64,000 nucleotides of DNA from positions 13,734,336-13,798,335 of the forward strand of contig NC_049986.1 of the NCBI RefSeq assembly GCF_000003815.2, given 5' to 3'. The notes under the pieces were generated by a model. That model did no database searches, was not told where the DNA came from, and saw only the letters and a program-made list of their open reading frames with translations. The first letter of the stretch is position 1; each line of letters begins with the position of its first letter. Positions 34,195 through 45,500 of the stretch are shown here, in pieces. This DNA is from Branchiostoma floridae. Its lineage: Eukaryota; Chordata; Leptocardii; Amphioxiformes; Branchiostomatidae. The translations under genes and the position numbers were made by a program.

Positions 34195-35450
34195 AAAAAG
34201 TTTGGAATGTCAACTTCGGTTGATCATATTTATGTTGTTTCTTCATCAATTTCAATATATTATATATCTATAGAAAGCATGTATGATTTTCTTTCCAATG
34301 GTATCAAACTCATTATCATTGTTAACTCATGGAACATTTACTAGGCCTGCTAACGTGAGTGGGTCACCAAAAAAAAGTGCCCAAATTCCCCCGTTTCTGT
34401 TCAAAACTGTATCGCCCGGTTCAACCATTGTTATGGCCGCGGGTGACAATGATTCAATCAATCCTTTTATCACCTAACGTTTGGTATACAGAACATCCAA
34501 GTTTCTTTTTAGCATATCTGAGTAGAGTATTTTATGAGTTTAAATTCATGGAACGAGGACTAGGCCCGCTTACGTACAGGGGGTCCTAAAGATAAAGTGC
34601 CAAAATCACCCTACTAAAGTCAATCACTCCATTCTGCTCATTTTCTTCCGTCAGTATTGACTTGTGAATAAAGGCAAGTTGAATAAACAGGACATGTCAA
34701 TCAAAGCTACTATTATTCTTTATTCAAGCAAAAAATCTGAACCATGGCAAGAGGTGATCAATCGAGTGCTAGCCATAAGCCGTAGGAAGGCTATTCCACC
34801 CTAAGACTGTGCTCCAGCATCCAATGGTCCTTGCTCTGTGTGGACTGGTCTTGTAATCTTGCAGAATGGCATTTGGTCCAATATTGAAGAGGTAGAATGT
34901 TGCTACTGGATGGAGGATGGTGTTTCCCATATGTCACCACATTAATTTGCCCGGAATGATGACGAGTCTTGTTTACCCTATTGTGGTTATACCGCCCCAC
35001 ACCATGACGCTGCCTCCACCACCAAATGCCGAAAGTTACTCTTGCCTTGTCAGTGTGCGGTTCTCCTGGCCGCATCCACGCTTTGATTCTGCCATCCAAC
35101 TATCGAAAGGGCAGATGAACTCTACTCAAGTGTGCTAAAACATTGTATGTTCCGTATACAAAATGTGAGGTGAAAAGAGGATTGATTGAACCAGTGACAC
35201 CCGCGCCAATATCAACAGGACGATGCAGTGTTGAACAGAAGTAGGGGAATTTGGGCACTTTTATTTCATGACCCACTCACGTAAGCAGGCCTTGTGCTCG
35301 TTTCATGTGTATACAATCATCATAAGTTTGATACCATAGGAAAGAAAATCACACAAGCTTTCTCTTGATATATAATACATTGAAATTGATGCAAAAATAT
35401 GGGAAATATGATATACCAAAGTTGATATTCCAAACTTTTTGTGCCGAGTG
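34195..35450. mobile_element. Decayed Tc1/mariner transposon with long inverted repeats
   Basis: Inverted ends of about 220-230 bases (34195-34415 and 35220-35450) begin CACTCAGCACAAAAAGTTTGG and are flanked by TA on both sides. The minus-strand interior reads DGRIKAWMRPGEPHTDKARV, then in another frame FGGGGSVMVWGGITTIG followed by a stop, then RLVIIPG and GPNAILQDYKTSPHRARTI. These are Tc1 transposase landmarks scattered over several frames, so it is a pseudogene. Part of the inner left repeat is duplicated near 34545-34620. Confidence 0.88.
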
Positions 35451-35637
35451 TAGTTGCCCAGCAAAAGTGTATAGGCGCAACTAGGCGGCCATGCATGTAT
35501 TTTGACTACTGTTGTATATGCAGCAACATGAGGGTGGCAAATGCATATCAATACTACATGTTTGAAGGTCTTCCAAATGTCTTAAACAAGAAATTTACCT
35601 TTTTGTGGCTAAACAACGGCTTTGTAATGGTACACAT

Positions 35638-35662
35638 TCTCTCTCTCTCTCTCTCTCACGAT

Positions 35663-35697
<35 letters not shown>

Positions 35698-35747
35698 ACA
35701 AAGAGAGAGGGAGAGAGAGAGAGAGATACACACACACACAGACAGTT
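35638..35747. repeat. Compound CT/CA/GA microsatellite
   Basis: (CT)n then (CA)n then (GA)n then (CA)n, just right of the Tc1 remnant. Confidence 0.95.
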
Positions 35748-35889
35748 AATAAAACTAGAAAGGCCGACATTTGCTTGAGAGCAAATACAGCATATTTCAG
35801 CCATCTCCCTCCCCATGCAACAATAGACTATTTCAAAATCACCCATTTGAAAAATCACTTTTACTAATGGCGGTTTAACCCAAAAATGA

Positions 35890-36590
35890 ATCTTACAAAA
35901 TTCCCCCGTTCAACTTCAAGAATGGACTCCAGTGCACCCTATGTGAATTTGCACAATAGACCAGTCCAGAAATACTCCCACTGAAACCTTGGCCTTTTGA
36001 ATAAGAAACCAAATCCAAAATTGAATTCAGCAAAAAAGGTCCCAGTGCATGAAAAGGTATAATAGACCAGTCTAAAAACACTTCCACTAAAAATTGAATT
36101 TTGAATCATCACCACCCGTCCAAACTGAATTTGAAAAAATCCCCCTTCCGTGTGCAAAAAATGGATTCTTCCATGTAAAGTAGAGCAGTCCAAAAATACA
36201 TCCGCTAAAATAGGACTTTGACATAATCACTGAAGTCCCAAAAATGGATTTAAAAAAAAGCCAATAGATTTTTAAAAAATCCCCCCTCCATGCAAGAATG
36301 GACTCTTCCAGCACACCCATTTAAAATTGCAAATTAGACCAGTCCAAAATAACCCTGCTGAAAGACTTTGACAAACTAGAAGTCACCAAAGTCCAAAATA
36401 TGAATTTAAAAAAATCCCCCCTCCGTGCGAGAATAGACTCTTCCAGCACACCTTCTGTAAAACTGCAAAATAGACCTGTCCAAAAATACACCCACTGAAA
36501 GACTTCACCAGTCCGAGGATGAATTTTAAAAAAAATGAACCCCTCCGTGTAAGAATGGACTCTTCCAGATAACACCGGACTCGCTGATTG
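35890..36590. repeat. Tandem repeat of about 130-145 bp, roughly five units
   Basis: Units share AATGGACTCTTCCAGCACACC, AAATTGCAAAATAGACCAGTC, CAAAAATACACCCACTGAAA and TTTAAAAAAATCCCCCCTCCG in that order. Open frames on the minus strand repeat GVLEESILARRG-like stretches only because of the tandem structure. Confidence 0.85.
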
Positions 36591-36799
36591 GCTGTCACCC
36601 TCCCCCCCCCCCTCTTTAGGATATAGATTCAGGCTAAGTGATTGGTTACCTATCTAATTAGATTAAATAGACATATATGCCAGAAGGTGCAATCTGCAGC
36701 TGGGGTCAACGACCTTAAGGTCATTGACCCCTGTGGCTATTGGAAAAAAAATCCCCAAATCTATCATTTTGACGTAGTCTATGACAAAAATTATACATG

Positions 36800-37250
36800 T
36801 GTCATTTGAATGAATATCTGGTGCACCATTTTACCAAAATTTAGGTCATTTGGTTTTAAAACCAGAGCACAAGAGCCAAAAGTGTACTTTTTGGTCATAA
36901 AATGGCCAAATAATCGTAAAATTAAGCATTTTGTTGTACTGTATGCCTCAACTGTTAATGAATCCATGTGCGCATATGTCTAGGGCACTCCTATACTAAA
37001 TTTCAGGTCATCCGGTTCTAAAACCAAGGTACAGGAGCCAAAAGTGTCCTTTTTTGGTCAAAAAATGACCAAAAAATCGCAAAAATAAGCATTTCGTTAT
37101 ACTGTACACCAAAAGTGGTATTGAATTTGTATGGGGGAATTATCAAAGCACATCTGTGACAAATTTCAGCTCATTCGGTTATAATACCAGGGTACAGGGG
37201 GCCCAAATATACAGTTTTGGTCTTAAGATGACCAAAAAACCTTAATAAAA
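36800..37250. repeat. Three-unit tandem repeat, about 180 bp
   Basis: Units share AATTTCAGGTCATCCGGTT, ACCAGGGTACAGG, GCCAAAAGTGT, TTTTGGTCA..ATGACCAAA and AAGCATTTCGTTATACTGTA. A fourth start (AAATTTCAAGTCAATCGGTT) at 37321 leads into a GAAAGAAAGAAA run at 37381-37411. Confidence 0.8.
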
Positions 37251-37759
37251 TCATTTTAAAGGTAGATATGAAAAAAATGAAAAAAACGTCTGGGGATATT
37301 GACCCACTCTACCCTTGTGTCAAATTTCAAGTCAATCGGTTCAGGAACAACGGAGATACCGTGTTCCGAAGATTTGACAGGAGAAAGAAAGAAAGAAGAA
37401 AGAAAGAAACATTACGAATACAATATATTTCACCATACCTATGGTATGGCTGAAATATAACAATAAATAAACCCTGGATTATACGCACTTTCTCACTCTC
37501 TCTTTCACACATGCATACATACTTACAAACATACAAAAACACACTTTTGATTAGATATTAGATGAATAGAACTTAACGTCAATTAGCCTTCAAGATCCTT
37601 TAGTGGAAGTCTTGCGCCCTTACTTTTAAATAACACTCAATTGTAACAAGGAAGTTATAATTATATCCCCCATGTTTGTAGCAAAGGTGGAACGCGGCCG
37701 GCCAAACCCTTTAGTAGCAAAACTCCCCTGGCAAATGATTCTCCCTATATATGATCCCA

Positions 37760-37781
37760 TATATATATATATATATATATA
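37760..37781. repeat. (AT)n microsatellite
   Basis: Pure AT run inside a low-complexity stretch. Confidence 0.95.
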
Positions 37782-38137
37782 AGCCCACGTAGTCAGTCTA
37801 GATAGTAGCTGTAAATTCTCCTAGATGATGTATAAAGAATACTCACCAATTTGCAAACTAGATACTTCTGTGGTATCGTACTCTCTAACCAAAGCAGGTG
37901 TGTCTTACTTGCATAACGGTTGAACTGAAACGTACAATGGCGGTCATGTCTATCTTCTTCCGTTCACTTACCTGCCCGCCGTAGTAGTTTTACAGAGAAA
38001 GGTTATTCTTAGACACATTTTGATGAAACTTTTTGGATATTTTTGATGTACTCCCAGTGATGGAATAAACGTTGAATATGACTTACCGGAACGTAGTGTA
38101 TGATGATGTAGACTTGCACCACACGGGATTTATGACG

Positions 38138-38345
38138 GGTGGAACCTGGATAACAAAGGGGGATCTAACACCAAGTAACGTTACCAGGTACAGTAAGGTG
38201 ATACTCTACGTGTATATGGTAATCAGTAAAGGCCGCTCATGTCACTGACACCGGCTATTCTCAGGGTGGAACCTGGATAACAAAGGGGGACCCAACACCA
38301 AGCACAGTTAGGTGATACCTGTATAAGGCTGTATCTGGGTCACTG
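38138..38345 (+). repeat. Short direct duplication, about 125-bp period
   Basis: GGGTGGAACCTGGATAACAA followed by AGGGGGA and ACACCAAG occurs near 38138 and again near 38263, each followed by AGGTGATAC and later GTCACTGACACC. Confidence 0.85.
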
Positions 38346-38702
38346 TGTCACTGACACCTGCAATTCTCGAGGGGGGGGGGGGATGTCTGTCGCACGTTGG
38401 CTTCAGGCCTCCATTTTAATGCTCTAAAATCGCATTTGCTGCCTTTGAATTATTGAGTCACAATGACCACGTATTTTGTCCTTTGATATTAGCTGTGGAA
38501 GATGATATGGTAACATGAGTTTTTGCCACTATTTTTACCTGCAGGTATTGCTTAGAAACACGCTAGAATGTCGGAAATATAAGAAGCGTAAAAACCGTAC
38601 GCGTCGCATTCAAATAATAAAATGTCTTAGTTGCTTTAATTTTTCCCTCCATGGAGTATGTCATGGAAGCTATATTTTCTCCGTTAAAATGGAGACAAAA
38701 TC

Positions 38703-38880
38703 ACGGACAAACCTGTATTAGCGGCCACCTTTGCGTAGCGACCACCTGGCCATTGTGGCCACTTTTTGCGGGCCCTTCGATTTTTCCCATTGATAAGCAT
38801 TAAGAAATATTCTAGCGGCCACCTATCCAACGCGGCCAAGGCCACACGACTTCCGGTCCATACAGCGGCCATAAGTGGAT
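38703..38880. mobile_element. Degraded Tigger/pogo-type MITE
   Basis: Begins GGACAAACCTGTATTAGCGG and contains several GCGGCCACC blocks, relative of the element at 28737-28911. The right end is diverged beyond certain recognition. Confidence 0.6.
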
Positions 38881-39013
38881 ATGTCACCCTGCGCCGAGTT
38901 TAAAATCGTAGTTTGCGAGGATTTGGAGTTCCCAACAGGATGGTACGTGTGTCTTGAACATTAGAGCGCAAGTCTTTGTCGCCGAATTTATTTGCATATG
39001 GCAATATCGATCA

Positions 39014-39795
39014 TTACCTCCATGAAAAAATGGAGGTATAGTTTTTGGTGTGTCTGTGTGTCTGTCTGTGTGTGTGTCCGCATATTTGTGGACATCATAA
39101 CTTGAGAACCTCTCAATGGACTACGATGATATTTGGTATGTGGGTAGGGGTTGGGAAGACGAAGGTCAAGGTCGATTTTGGGCCCCCTAGTGTGTGACCT
39201 TGGTACTGCAGCAGAACTTCAATTTTTTGTATCTTTTTATCTGGACATGCTATGGTCTTGATTTCTTGGTGGCAGATAGCTTTTGATGTAAGGAAGAAGT
39301 GGTGTATGTTTGGGCCCCCTAGCAGCTTGCTCTGGAACTGCAGGAGCATTTTTGTCAAAATCTTCCAAGAAGCATAACGGAACATAGGAATGATGAATTT
39401 CCATGATATTTGGTATGCAGGTACATGTAGCAGAGATGTACATAATGAAATCAAAATTATGCAAATTTGGACTTCATTTGCATACTTAATGAGGAAAATG
39501 TATATTTACAGTGTTTTCCAGTATATCACTCAAATACATGTTACATATGTAGTTTGTGGCAGGCGGAAGTTAAGCAGATACTAATTATGCAAATAAGTCC
39601 CTAATTTGCATAATTGATTTGAAAGTGTCCTGATTTTTCTTATTTCGTGTAGTAAATGATTGGTCTGTCAACACTGTGACCTGTGTACGTTAGTTAAAGG
39701 TGTACATAAGCAAGCATAAATTATGCTAATGTGAAAGTCATTTGCATAATCAGAATATTTCATGGAGGCATGAGGTCTCCGAACTCTAGTTTACG
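39014..39795 (+). mobile_element. 0.8 kb repeat element with terminal CCTCCATG dyads
   Basis: Starts ACCTCCATGAAAAAATGGAGGT and ends CATGGAGGCATGAGGTCTCC..CTCTAG. Inside are GATATTTGGTATGTGGGTAG, GGCCCCCTAGTG and several ATTTGCAT/ATGCAAAT octamers. No coding capacity was recognised. Confidence 0.6.
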
Positions 39796-39924
39796 GTAGA
39801 TTTGATTTTTGCAGGGCCTTGGTCAGATGAAGTTTGAGACGATCGAGACAATGTTGCTTGGTGAGAAAAATCAGTGGGTACTGAAATCATGTGCAACTTA
39901 TTGCTCGTGGTGAATTGATCAGCA

Positions 39925-40013
39925 TTCTGTCTATAGTGGCCACCTGTCTATAGTGGCCACGCTTCTCCAGTCCCTTGAGTGGCCGCTATATGAACAGGTT
40001 TAACTGTGTTGTT
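39925..40013. mobile_element. Right half of a Tigger/pogo-type MITE
   Basis: CTATAGTGGCCACCTGTCTATAGTGG through GGCCGCTATATGAACAGGTTTAACTG matches the right part of 28737-28911. The left half is missing. Confidence 0.7.
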
Positions 40014-40049
40014 TTGGGTGTGTCTGTGTCTGCCTGTGTTTCCGGATTT

Positions 40050-41400
40050 TTGTTGTAAGCATAACTTAAGAACCCCTTGATGGATTACGATATTTGGTAT
40101 GTAGGTAGGTGTTGGGAAGACGAAGGTCAATCTGTTCGTGAAGAACGGCTGGGTGGATTTAGTTCATACTTGGTGTGTTGGTAGGGTGTGACAGAAACTG
40201 AAAATGATAAAATTTTCCCCCGCTCACTAACACCACCCCTCCATCCCGTGCTACTGCAGTGGAAGTTCTGGGTCTGTATCTCGTGTTAACCGTAGACCAC
40301 CACGGGGGCACGGATAAGGATGTTACAGCCAGGATAGGGAAAGCGAGAGCAGCTTTCATCATGCTGAAGAACGTCTGGGCCTCCAGGGTGATACGGGTAG
40401 CCGCCAAACTCCGCATCTTCAACTCCAACGTTAAGTCAGTACTGCTCTATGGATCGGAGACCTGGAGAACAACAAAAGCAACGCAGCACAGGATACAAAC
40501 CTTCATTAACACTTGTCTGAGAAGGATCTTTAAAATCAAGTGGTCAGACAGGATCAGCAACCTGGAGCTGTGGGACAGAGCAGGACAAGAACCAGTGGTC
40601 AGTCAGATACTCAAGAGGAAGTGGTCCTGGATAGGGCACACTCTCCGGAAGCCAACATCCAGCATTACACACCAGGCTCTGACTTGGAACCCTCAGGGCA
40701 AGCGGAAGAGGGGGAGGCCCAGGAATAGCTGGAGGAGAGATACGGAGGAAGAGATGAAAAGTATCTGCAACAGCTGGCAGGATCTGAGGAAGAAAGCCCA
40801 GAGGAGGGTACAAAGGGCCCAAGTAAAGTAAGTATCTCGTGTTAACAAGCTATGGTCACGATTTTAAAGTCAAAATTATATAAGTTCACTCTTGTGCTCG
40901 GGAAGAAGTGACATAAGTTTGGGACCACTAGCGGATAGTTTTGGCCTGATTAGCAAGGGCATTTTTGTAAAACAATTTCGAAGAGGATAACGCAAGAAAG
41001 GAATAACGGATTTTCATGATTTTTTTTGGTATATAGGTAAGTTAGACAAAGATGTACAAAATGAAATAAAAATTTGAGGTTTGGGCCCCTTACATTCAAT
41101 TTTGGAACTGCAGGGGCATTTTGTCAAAACATTCCAACTGAAGAAAGAAGAACGGATTTCCATTGTTTTGGGCGTGTAGGTACAACAAATGTAGCTTTGA
41201 CAAAGATGTAAACAATGATAGGCATATTTTGCAAATGATGGCTTCATTTGCATTTTCGATGAGGAAATTGCATAATCCCATTGTTTTCGATAACTGGACT
41301 TCAATAGATGTAACACATGTAAGTCATGACATTTGGGACATAAAGCAAACATGCAATTGAGGGCCTCATTTGCATAATTAATACAAAAATGCAAAATTGC
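40050..41400 (+). repeat. Dispersed GGCCCC/TTTGGTATGTAGGTAGG repeat interrupted by a LINE
   Basis: Blocks TTTGGTATGTAGGTAGG, TACTGCAG, GCTATGGTC, ACTAGCGG and octamer-containing ends follow the same order as at 39085-39500. The LINE at 40291-40831 splits it between CTCGTGTTAAC and AAGCTATGGTC. Confidence 0.7.
40291..40831 (+). mobile_element. 5'-truncated LINE insertion with 15-bp target duplication
   Basis: A 190-codon frame (40259-40831) covers the reverse-transcriptase tail: DKDVTARIGKARAAF, SVLLYGSETWR, CLRRIFKIKW, WIGHTLRKP and GKRKRGRPRNSWRRDTEEEM. This is the domain seen in RTE-like LINEs and in 'transposon-derived protein F52C9.6' annotations (family knowledge). GTATCTCGTGTTAAC is present at 40276-40290 and again at 40832-40846. 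The insert ends in a short AAGTAAAGTAA tail. The long intact frame suggests a fairly recent insertion. Confidence 0.9.
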
Positions 41401-42581
41401 TTAATGATAAATGACATACATAATATGCCTAATGCTGTTTTATTGTTGTCACAATGTTTTAAGTAATTTACACTACCATACAACTGTTAGGTATAGTATA
41501 CCTCACACATCTGTCAGGTTAGAAGTTACCCGTACATAGGACAGTTCACTGTACTGTACAGATTACGATGGCATTGTTGGGAAATGTAGTTAGGTTTCTT
41601 TATGTTCTTTTAGACACACTGTTTTCTTATTATAACAAAACCACACAAAGCCTTTTACAGCTGATGCTTCAATACTGATACCTTAGTTTTCAGCCCCCTG
41701 AAGGGGTACTGAATTCAAGTGTCCAGGTATAGTAATTGTGTTGACTTAATGGCACAGTTCTTGCACTCAGTCACTCTTTACAATGTACAATAACATGCTA
41801 GCCTGGATAGCAGCCTTGTTGTGCTTTAAGTCACTCTAAAAGCACAACAACACTTGGACTCTAGGCTAACAGCCTGCGAGAAATGGGCCCAAATTCCCAA
41901 AGAAGCTGCCAGAAGCTTGTGATAGGCTATTGTTCCTATCTGCAGCATATCATTACAAGCTTAGGGGTGCTGCACAAACCTTAGATGACTGGTAACCTTT
42001 GGAGAAGGCAGGTGAGCATACATGTACCTAGCTTCATTATGGCATGGTTTAACGTCTGGTTTCCGTTGTGCAGGATACTGTTAGGCTTACTTCAGAAAGT
42101 TGTTTTATTACGGTACCCTAAATGTTGTAAGTCATCATCTGAAAACAACTTGAAGATACTAAATGAAGGTACTGGTATAAAGAATTAGAAATTCAACGCT
42201 TTTCTGTACCTCAATATTAAAAATATGACTTTAAAGGATGAAAGGGTTGGATGGCAAAGATAATTTGTTATTTCCACAGACAATATCCATAAGATACACA
42301 ATGATAAATCTGTCAATTAATCATGTAATATTCACATCTAACATCTTTCATGCTGGTCATGGTTTGAGAAGTCCTTAATAATATATGCATAAATACCATA
42401 AATCCAAAGTACATAATACTGGTAATCCCCGGTTTATACACATGTATCATACATAATACTCTATTACTGATGACTAAAGTACCAGAGAAAGGTGTGATAT
42501 GAAGCATGTTCAAGGACAATACTCTCTTATAGTTTTCCTACATCTCTCATGATTTGAAAAACTTGTTGATGGCTACAGTCA
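41401..42581. other. Region downstream of SCFD2, probable 3' UTR plus intergenic DNA
   Basis: A 12-bp perfect hairpin (TTGTTGTGCTTT at 41817-41828 with 41839-41850) sits in a GCCTGGA/TCTAGGC-bounded segment. A minus-strand AATAAA is present at 42109-42104, about 475 bases past the SCFD2 stop, and may be its poly(A) signal. No other gene was seen. Confidence 0.4.
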
Positions 42582-45500
42582 TTACAGCCCCAGGTCTGGG
42601 AACAGGTTGTTCTGACACAGGACTTGGTGAACCACATCCGAGGGCTTCAGCAGTCTGGTACTGCCAACAACAACCTGCAAACATACAATACAATCCAACA
42701 AAGTAAACATATACATATGATTAGAGGGTCTGAAAGTCAAACTAAAATCAGGATGGGCACTCAAGAATGATGGCTGTCACTTCTAGCACTGTGCTTTACA
42801 AAAAACTAAAACTGTGCTTTACTAGAAAGACTTTTGTATGGCCCTAACACACATTCCAAACTCAAGAGAGCACAGAAAACAATGTAGTTGAGAGCTAAAA
42901 TCTTTGTTTTAATGCAAAAAAAGGTTTCTGCATCGGGTAATAATGCGCTAACTTTTCTGTTCAAGCTCTGTACTATTCATTTGAAAATGAAAGCAACACC
43001 ACAACTAACCTCCGTCTCAGTCTTGGCAGCTGCCACCGCCTCCCTGATGAGTCGGACCTCCTGACACGTGACCCCGCCCACTACATACACCATCAGCAGG
43101 GCGTGGTCACTGGGGCGGGGCTTTGACACACTCATGAACATCCTGGGGGAGAAAGTGTCAAATTTTATCTTTGAAATGGCTCCTCTAAACAAGAGGTTTT
43201 TGGAGAGGGAAATTGGTGAGAAGATAGATAATGGTGAGAGGAACAGATGTCATTTTTTTTACACAGCAGTGTATAAAAATATCTTCATGTAAACAACATT
43301 ACTGCCTCTATTAACTTAGGCCAAGTTTGACTAGAAACTTCGTAAAAATGACTATCAACTCTCCTTGTTACTTTCTTTATTTTCTTGGGCGTTTTAAGCC
43401 CCCAAACACGTTAAAAAGCCTGCCTAATATAACATCTCTGTTTAATCCCTCTAACACCAGGTGAGTCACAGCTTGTTCCTACCTGAAGCCACTCTTGAGC
43501 AGGTCGGTGAGACCTGAGGACAGGTGTTCTATGTCTGGAATGTCAGGCTTGTCCGGGTGGAAGATCTGTTCCATCAGCTGTCTCACCAAGGGCCGGTAGG
43601 ATGCCACTTGGGTCACACTGCCAGGGGTGAACACAGACCTGGGAAAGGTACATAGGTGTGAGACCACCCAGGAAGGAAACATTGGTATGGAACCGCCAAG
43701 GCAATAATGCCTCGGGTGAACACGGACATACTGTTGAACAAGTAGACCTTGAAGAATGTAACTTTGGAACGAGACAAGAAAACCAAGATCATGTGGCAGT
43801 GATCAACACTGTTCTGGGAATTGGCATCAAATGACTGCTTTTGTGCATGAATAGACTGTATTGATATACAAGATAAGTAACAACTACAGGAGATATAGCC
43901 AACATTACCATTGTCTTTTTTTTACAATGATGTCAATCAACTATCCATTGTCACATGTATGTTTCTACCATCTACGTGCAATTAGTCTTTGGGCATGAAC
44001 TTGCAAATAAACTTTCTAAAGATACGTGTAACTTACCCGAACTGCTGGAGTGCAGCCCTGGCCCTACCAAGCCCCTTCAGCTTGATAAACACATCATTGA
44101 TGACACTTCGTATTCTATCTTCTGTGGTGCTCTCACCAACTGGAGAATGGGGAAGGTAAATTACATTGTGATGCATCTAAGGACATGTACAATTGTAAGT
44201 ATATCCCCACATTCCAGCTGTAAGATTTATATTCTGATCCAGGTAGGGTCCACACATAACAAATTTATCCAGAGCTGCATATGGCATATAAAACTGTAAC
44301 TACATGTATTGTGCAGACACAATAGATACAATCTTCTGAAGTTGACAACATGACCATGCAGAAAACAGAACCATCAGTACCAACACTTCTTACCTAATGA
44401 TTGTAACTCTGGTGACAGCTGTGCTTGTGATGACAGGATGGCATGTATCATTGTTTCCTAAAAAAACAAAAAAACAAACCTTTAGCCATTGATAATGTCT
44501 TCACTTACATTATGGTACATGTAAGTACCTCAGTGACAGTGACAGTGTCTATCACAAGTTGATAGATGGTAGTAACTGTTGTTAGATAGTATTACATGTA
44601 AGTGTTGTTGTTGGGATACAAAAGAAAAATCAGAGTTTTTATCAAAAGAGGTGAATAAATGTTACAGTGCTGTTTTACTTGTCAGACAATGATTCTCAAA
44701 TGATTATAGCAAAGGTTGTGATGTTTTCAATGAAATGTTATTGTAGAGTGGTACAATAGTTATCAGAATATCACTGTTCAAAGAAGTTTGATCACTTTTT
44801 GCCTCATGTTTTTCTTTAGCTTGTTGATTGGGATTAGGACCTTTTTAAACATTTAGATGATTTAATCAATTGAGTAAAACTGTCATTCATCAGCTCAAAC
44901 CTTCAGCTCTTCCTCATCAGAAGGGTTGACCAGGTAGTCCTTGGGATGGCAGTGTGTTAGGACAGAAAAGTCACAGTGGTTTAAAGGAATGAATGGGTTC
45001 TGGTTTGGTTACAAGTACATGTAAGTACACTTGTACGTTGATGAAGGTTAGACATACAGGTATTAAGATACACCAAATAGCAATTACTCAAGCAACGATC
45101 ATCGTTTCAAAAATCATATCCAGTTGCTTGAGTAATTGTTATTTGATGAAAATACACTTGTGCAAGTTGACCTTGTTTTCATGTATTGAAGAAATACAGA
45201 AAACATTCACACCTGTCATGATGTAAGTTTAGGGAATGAAAGTTTGCGATATTGTAATCATGATAAATATAACTGAGAAAAAGTTTACATGTTAACTACA
45301 GATGAATACAAAAATTATATTGGCTGGCTAGTTCAGTTTTATCACGTTCCGTTTTATCACATAAAGTTTAAATGTTGAACCCATCTGCATATAACATCAA
45401 GTACTATACAACATAACTCTGTCTTATGTCTAAAGGAAAAGGAAATGCTTTAGATGCTCTACAAGCTCAAGATTGTTTTTTTGAGTATGTTCGCTCTTTG

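Noticed and set aside
35893-36598. Several minus-strand frames with repeated GVLEESIL-like peptides
   Set aside because: Produced by a 130-145 bp tandem repeat. Frames break between units and no start or splice signals are consistent.
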